DNA of 64,000 nt from Spisula solida (lineage: Eukaryota; Mollusca; Bivalvia; Venerida; Mactridae): NCBI GenBank assembly GCA_947247005.1, contig OX365945.1:33038551-33102550 (forward strand). Reading direction: 5' to 3'. Each line of letters starts with the position of its first letter. Within the stretch, counting starts at the first letter, position 1. Under the pieces are notes generated by a model. It had not been told where the DNA came from. It did no database searches and worked only from the letters and a program-made list of their open reading frames with translations. Below, piece by piece: positions 38,001 to 44,000 of this stretch. The position numbers and the translations under genes were made by a program.

Positions 38001-41000
38001 GAGATGATCATTGTGACCAAGTTTCATAAAGACTAGGTCAAAATTGTGACCTCTAGTGACTACACAAGGTTTTTCTATGATTTGACCTTGTGACCTAGTT
38101 TTTGACCCCTGATGACCCAATATCGAACTTGACCTAGATTCTGTTGAGATGATCATTGTGACCAAGTTTCATAAATATTAGACCAAAATTGTGACCTCTA
38201 GTGACTACACAAGGTTTATCTATGATTTGACCTTGTGACCTAGTTTATGACCCCGGATGACCCAATATCGAACTTGACCTAGATTTTATAGAGATGATCA
38301 TTGTGATCAAGTTTCATAAAGATTAAGTCAAAATTGTGACCTCTAATGTGTTCACAAGGTTTTTCTATGATTTGACCTAGTGACCTAGTTTTTGACCCCA
38401 GATGACCCAATATCGAACTTGACCTAGATTTTATAGAGATGATCATTGTGATCAAGTTTCATAAAGATTAAGTCAAAATTGTGACCTCTAATGTGTTCAC
38501 AAGGTTTTTCTATGATTTGACCTAGTGACCTAGTTTTTGACCCCAAATGACCCAATATCGAACTTCGCCTAGATTTTGTTGAGATGATCATTGTGACCAA
38601 GTTTCATAAAGATTAGGCTAAATTTGTGACCTCTAGTGTGTTCACAAGCAATTGTGAACGGACGGACGGACGGACGGACGGACGGACGGACGGACGACGG
38701 ACGCCGGACAAAGAGCGATCACAAAAGCTCACCTTGTCACTTTGTGACAGGTGAGCTAAAAATGAAATTGTACATTGCGCACAAAGCTCAGATATAATTT
38801 GTATGAATTTAAATGTTGAGAACAAACTTTTTAACACCCTGTACATGTAAAAACTATTTATATATATCAAGACACTAAAGAAATGTTTGCGACAGAAACA
38901 ACATTCAAGTTTTCAAGGTAACACAAACTATACTTACATCATACCAATTATCTTGTCGTTGGATACCACCAAATTGTCCCAGGTTTCTGAAACATAAATA
39001 GCAATAGGTGAACATTGACAGATTTCATCAGAAAACCACAAAAGTGCAGCGTGTAGTATTTCTATGGATGAGCTTTGGATCTCTTTTAGAAGTGTTAACA
39101 ATGTTTTCCATGGTGATCTCATTTTTGACCCCAGATGACCTGGCAGCGAACTTTAAGGACTTTAAGTTACATGGGTGATATTTGGAATGTTATAGAGGCA
39201 GTTGCTTATCTATGTTATTTATAGTCTCACTTTAAGCACTTTTGTTAAAAACATTGAATTTACAACATCAAGTTTTATACAAAAATGCATTAAATTTTAT
39301 TCATATCAAATGAAATAGATTATAATAACTGTTTTTTATTTATTGTGGATTACATATTCGAAAGTAAATATCAATTTTCAATATGGTCGACTGAATTTTA
39401 CAATTTTTGACAACCAATCAAAACATACCTTGCAGCCTGAGATTTTGACAGAAATCTAGCAGACAGACTTTGACGAGATGTGATTGTTCCTGCAGGTACA
39501 TTATCTAGTTCTTCTTCCAGAGTTTCTAAACCTTTCACAAACTTGTCTGTCTGACTAGGTGTGAAACTCAAGTTCTCAAAGGTATCCTTCAAGAATTTCT
39601 CCTAAAATAATCAACAGAACAACATTAATGTATACTTCACAATGTTTATAGTATATAGGAGAACATATCGAATTAATATCTTTATTAAATGTAACTATAT
39701 AAAAGCGTATTTGAATTCTATCCCGATTTTGTAGAGCACAGATGATTTGACCTGTTCCTTGACCTTCTATTGGCATAATTCAACACTGGTGCATTGTCTA
39801 TATTTATAACCTTGGTTGTATGTTGTCATAAGCGGGGAGTATCACAAAGAGGCTCAAGGTGTAATACAAACACAAATGTAAAGGACTGATATTTTACACG
39901 ATTTGCTCTCAGACATTTATATATTCAACGCAAGAACGGTGTAATATATTAATGCATAAAGGTAAGAATCACGTCAAATTCTCCGTACTATATTTACTGT
40001 AAAACACTGAACTAGTAGTCATTAATTTCCTCTCTCCCTTCTGAACAAATCAATTGTTAAAATTTAAATAAGCTGAAATTCACTAATTACATTCTACTGA
40101 TAATATTGTTTTATAAACTTGCATCAACTTGTACAAGTGTAGGGCAAATAACATTATATTCCACTAGTATGCAGTATTAAATGCAATAAAATACTGTAAC
40201 ACACAGACAATCCAAAGCCTAGCCACCCACTCAAGAGTCAGACATAGAACTAACCATACATATCCCCCAAAAAAGATATTTCAAGCAAGCCTATATACTC
40301 ACACCACAATAAATGATTTAATGTGGACATTGAATTTTGTGCATAATTAACCATAAAGGGAGGTAATTATGAATGATAACTACACAGGCCCTGATCTCCC
40401 GAAGCATCTCAAGTCGAAATCTCAGCTCAAATTGAGATTTTGCTTAAATTGGACTCTGAATCTAGTGATCCATCTTGAAATTTTACTGCAAGTAACTCAG
40501 AATAATGTTTCTGTTTTGTGATGCCAATTTTGAGTTCAGCATTCCGTGGACATTAACTCAAAGACTATATTTGTGATGAGATTTAGCTCAGATTGAGATA
40601 CTTTGGGTGATCGGGGCCAGGTCTCCCAGTGGGTGAATGCTATCATAGTCTAACTGACCCTGTTTTGTGATTTTGGAGCATCATCCATGGGTGTTGTTGG
40701 TACGGAATTATTGGAATCATCATCATCTTCCATATCATCCAGAGAGACAGGATCAGTCGTCTCAGAATCTGTAAATATATAAGGAAACAAGTTACAGTTA
40801 AGCTACCAATTTTGAGGGCCGCTTTCAGCGAATCAGCCACCCTTTGACATTTATTAACCCAGAATCATATGATAACCTAACCTGTGTTGCATCCTTTTTA
40901 GATTTAAGCATTTTTCAGGTTTTCAAAGGGCAAATTGGCAAGAGCTATTAAATTCTTTTGTTGTATTTTTGCATCTGATTTTGAATCTTCCATTTTTACC

Positions 41001-44000
41001 AGCGTCCTGTACACAGCTGCGTGCAATAATTGGGTGACTATAGTAGGCTTTGTATTACATCAGTAGCTGCATGCTTGACAAGCTGAGCATGAAACTATGT
41101 GAACTGAGCAAACAATAGCAACAGGGTCGTATCCAGAGAAAAAGCACCGAGGCTAATATTTTCTAGGGTCTATTTAAGGCATCTTTTTCATCAAAAACAT
41201 GCATATTTTGGTAATTTCTCAAATTTTCACTGAGGCAAGCGCTTTGGATTGCCTCAGTGTGGATACAGGCCTGATTGAACAATTACTGAGAGAATGATAG
41301 AACTACGTACCAGCATCAGCGTTACTGTTCATAGATATGGAATGTTTGAACTGACTTCTTCTTCTATCTGAACTCAACCCAGCATCAAATACTTGGTAGG
41401 AACTGTTAAACAATAAAATATGTCCATATAACATCTGACTACCGACATATTCCAACAATAAGAAGATTTGTCAAATTTATTCAGCATAAACACAATTCTC
41501 AAAAAAAATTTCAGTTATAATATGACAGTCAATTCACCAGTATTCTTGAACTGTGTCCTAACCAGGGGTGGTATTCAATATTGATCTTACTTGACTTTTA
41601 AGGATAAAGACAACCAATCAGATCACATCATATTAAACTCTTGATTAGTAACAGGCGTTATGATTGGCTATCCTTATTCTCTAATTAAATAAGATCAGTA
41701 TTGAATATCACCCCATTTCTAACTTATCTTTCCACAAGGAATCAGCAATATTGCCACAAGTCATGTGGATGAAAATCAATTTTGTCGTCACACTCTTCTG
41801 GATGGGTATGACCTACCACAAGCGATAATGGAACCCAAATTTGTCATATCTAACAACAACTATGTATATGTTATTTCAATAGATACTATTCTAAAAGTGA
41901 TAAAGAGAACCCTCTATATCAATTCTAGCCTCTGATTGGTTGGTTCTGAGATTAATCTTTAAACTGACCAATGACAATGCTATATTCTGAGATATCTGAA
42001 AAATCTGATGTGTGAATGAGATTTGAACACAGAAACTTATCGGGAGTAATAAGGGTTCACTGTGTGCATCCAGGAAACACATATTCTACTCTCTTTCACA
42101 TGTAATTTTTCAAGGTTTTCTGTACAATTAATATAGACTAAGGGAGACAAGCTGTGATAACATAATGTGAGTAATGGATAAAGTAAAACAAGAGTTATCT
42201 GGCATGATCCAGCACCAGCTTCATGAACACAAAATATACACTGACCTTGCTAGAGTGTCGGAGCCGTCACTTTCTGAGGGTGGGTAATATATAATCTCAG
42301 TGTTCTCTTCTTGATCGCCGCCATCAGCATCAAAATTATACAACTGTAATACAAATAATTCATTAATTTAAATTAATATTCAATTCATGTACCTAGGGAG
42401 AGTGCTCTACCATTATTCCATATTTTGCTATTCAGCATTCATCAGTTATTCGGTACAGAATGGACCCCCCTCCCCATAAATCAGGAGACAGTCACATGAC
42501 CCTATACTGTAAATCACTTAATTTCACGTAACTTTTATTTCGCAGTTTTTCCGAAAATTTTGAGATTTTTTTACGAGATTTTTGAATTCCCGTCATATAT
42601 TGACAATGAATATTAGCGAAAAATAAAACACCTGAAAAAATTTAATTTACAGTGTATCATCTGCAGTAAAATCATCGAAGAGAACAAACATGTTGCCATG
42701 GTTACAGTCTAACAGAGATCCTCCTGACATGCACAATGAGTAGACTAATTAGGAGACAAACAAACACTAAAACTGAATTAAATATTTTATGACATAAAAA
42801 TTATGATATAATGAGTAACAAGTGCTGAACCAGAAATGATGCTATTTCTGTGTTGTTTCTGTATTTCTGTATTGTACAGAAACCAGAAGGCAGATGACAT
42901 ACTCAGGACACCTCAGGGATTTTCTAATAGATTATCTCACTGCCAGATAAACTTCATTATTTATTAAAACATAGATATATTTATATGAATAGCTGACAAG
43001 AAAAGTAGCAAAACAAGTGTCACATATATTTTGCATAAACAACAAACCGTTTGGTATTTACGGCATTCATGTTAAAGGTCACAGTGACCCTGCCCATTGA
43101 CCTACAGACCTTAAAATCAACAGAGACAATCTGTTGTTTATGTCCAACCTCCTTTAAAAGCTTGAAGATTCCAGAGGCAACCTGTCTTCAATTATTGAAC
43201 GGAAACAGTTAAACAGTCTACCAACCGACTGACTGACGTTTAAGCACAGCAATATTACCCTCTTCACAGATGGGGGATGGGTTACGGGGCATAATAAATG
43301 AAGTTAAACCAGAAAATGTACAAGATAAGAAACTGTACACTTACATCATCCCAGCTGATGTTCCCCTTGTCTTGCGTATCCTGTTTCACAAACGTCTTCG
43401 AAGACACAGGTAAAAAATCATCATCATCTTCATCATCATTTACTTCATCAAATATCACCGGCATATTCTGTGAATTATAACCATAAAGTTTATTAACATC
43501 CTCATAACGTCTCATCTCTGCATTGCACTAATTGGTTTTAATTGGCAAAGTCCAGTTATTTACAACTATGTACTAACCCTCGAGGCATGATGACATTATG
43601 TTCATTGGCCAATATTTCAATTATAAATGAATACGACTTTGTGAAGTTTGACATTCAAGTTACCAATGAAACATGTTTTACACTGGAGAAACATGCATTA
43701 ACAAACAACAAGCATGTTATCTTGTTGTTTTTTTTCCAATAAACAAAAAATACAAGTAAATGTTTCAGCGTATGCAATATTTTAATTTCTTGGTAAACAG
43801 TACCGGTGTAACAGTCAGTTTTATCACCCGTCCAGTTTATCCCCCTCAATAGAGAAAAAAAATTTCTGGTACATAATTATAACTTAGTTGATAAACTATT
43901 TTTTCTAACACCTGAAACTTTTTTTCTTGATTAATTTTATATTAGTCATTGTGACTTGTATAAATTTGTGGTTTGTGGTTTTTAGATGTTCGAGAATCGA

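Noticed and set aside
37074..38640. Possible CRISPR-like or satellite array
   Set aside because: The ~145-bp monomers are directly adjacent without spacers, in a eukaryotic mobile element with defined ends.
38613..38870. Frame with repeated RPSV residues
   Set aside because: It is the translation of the GGAC microsatellite in the Helentron-like element.
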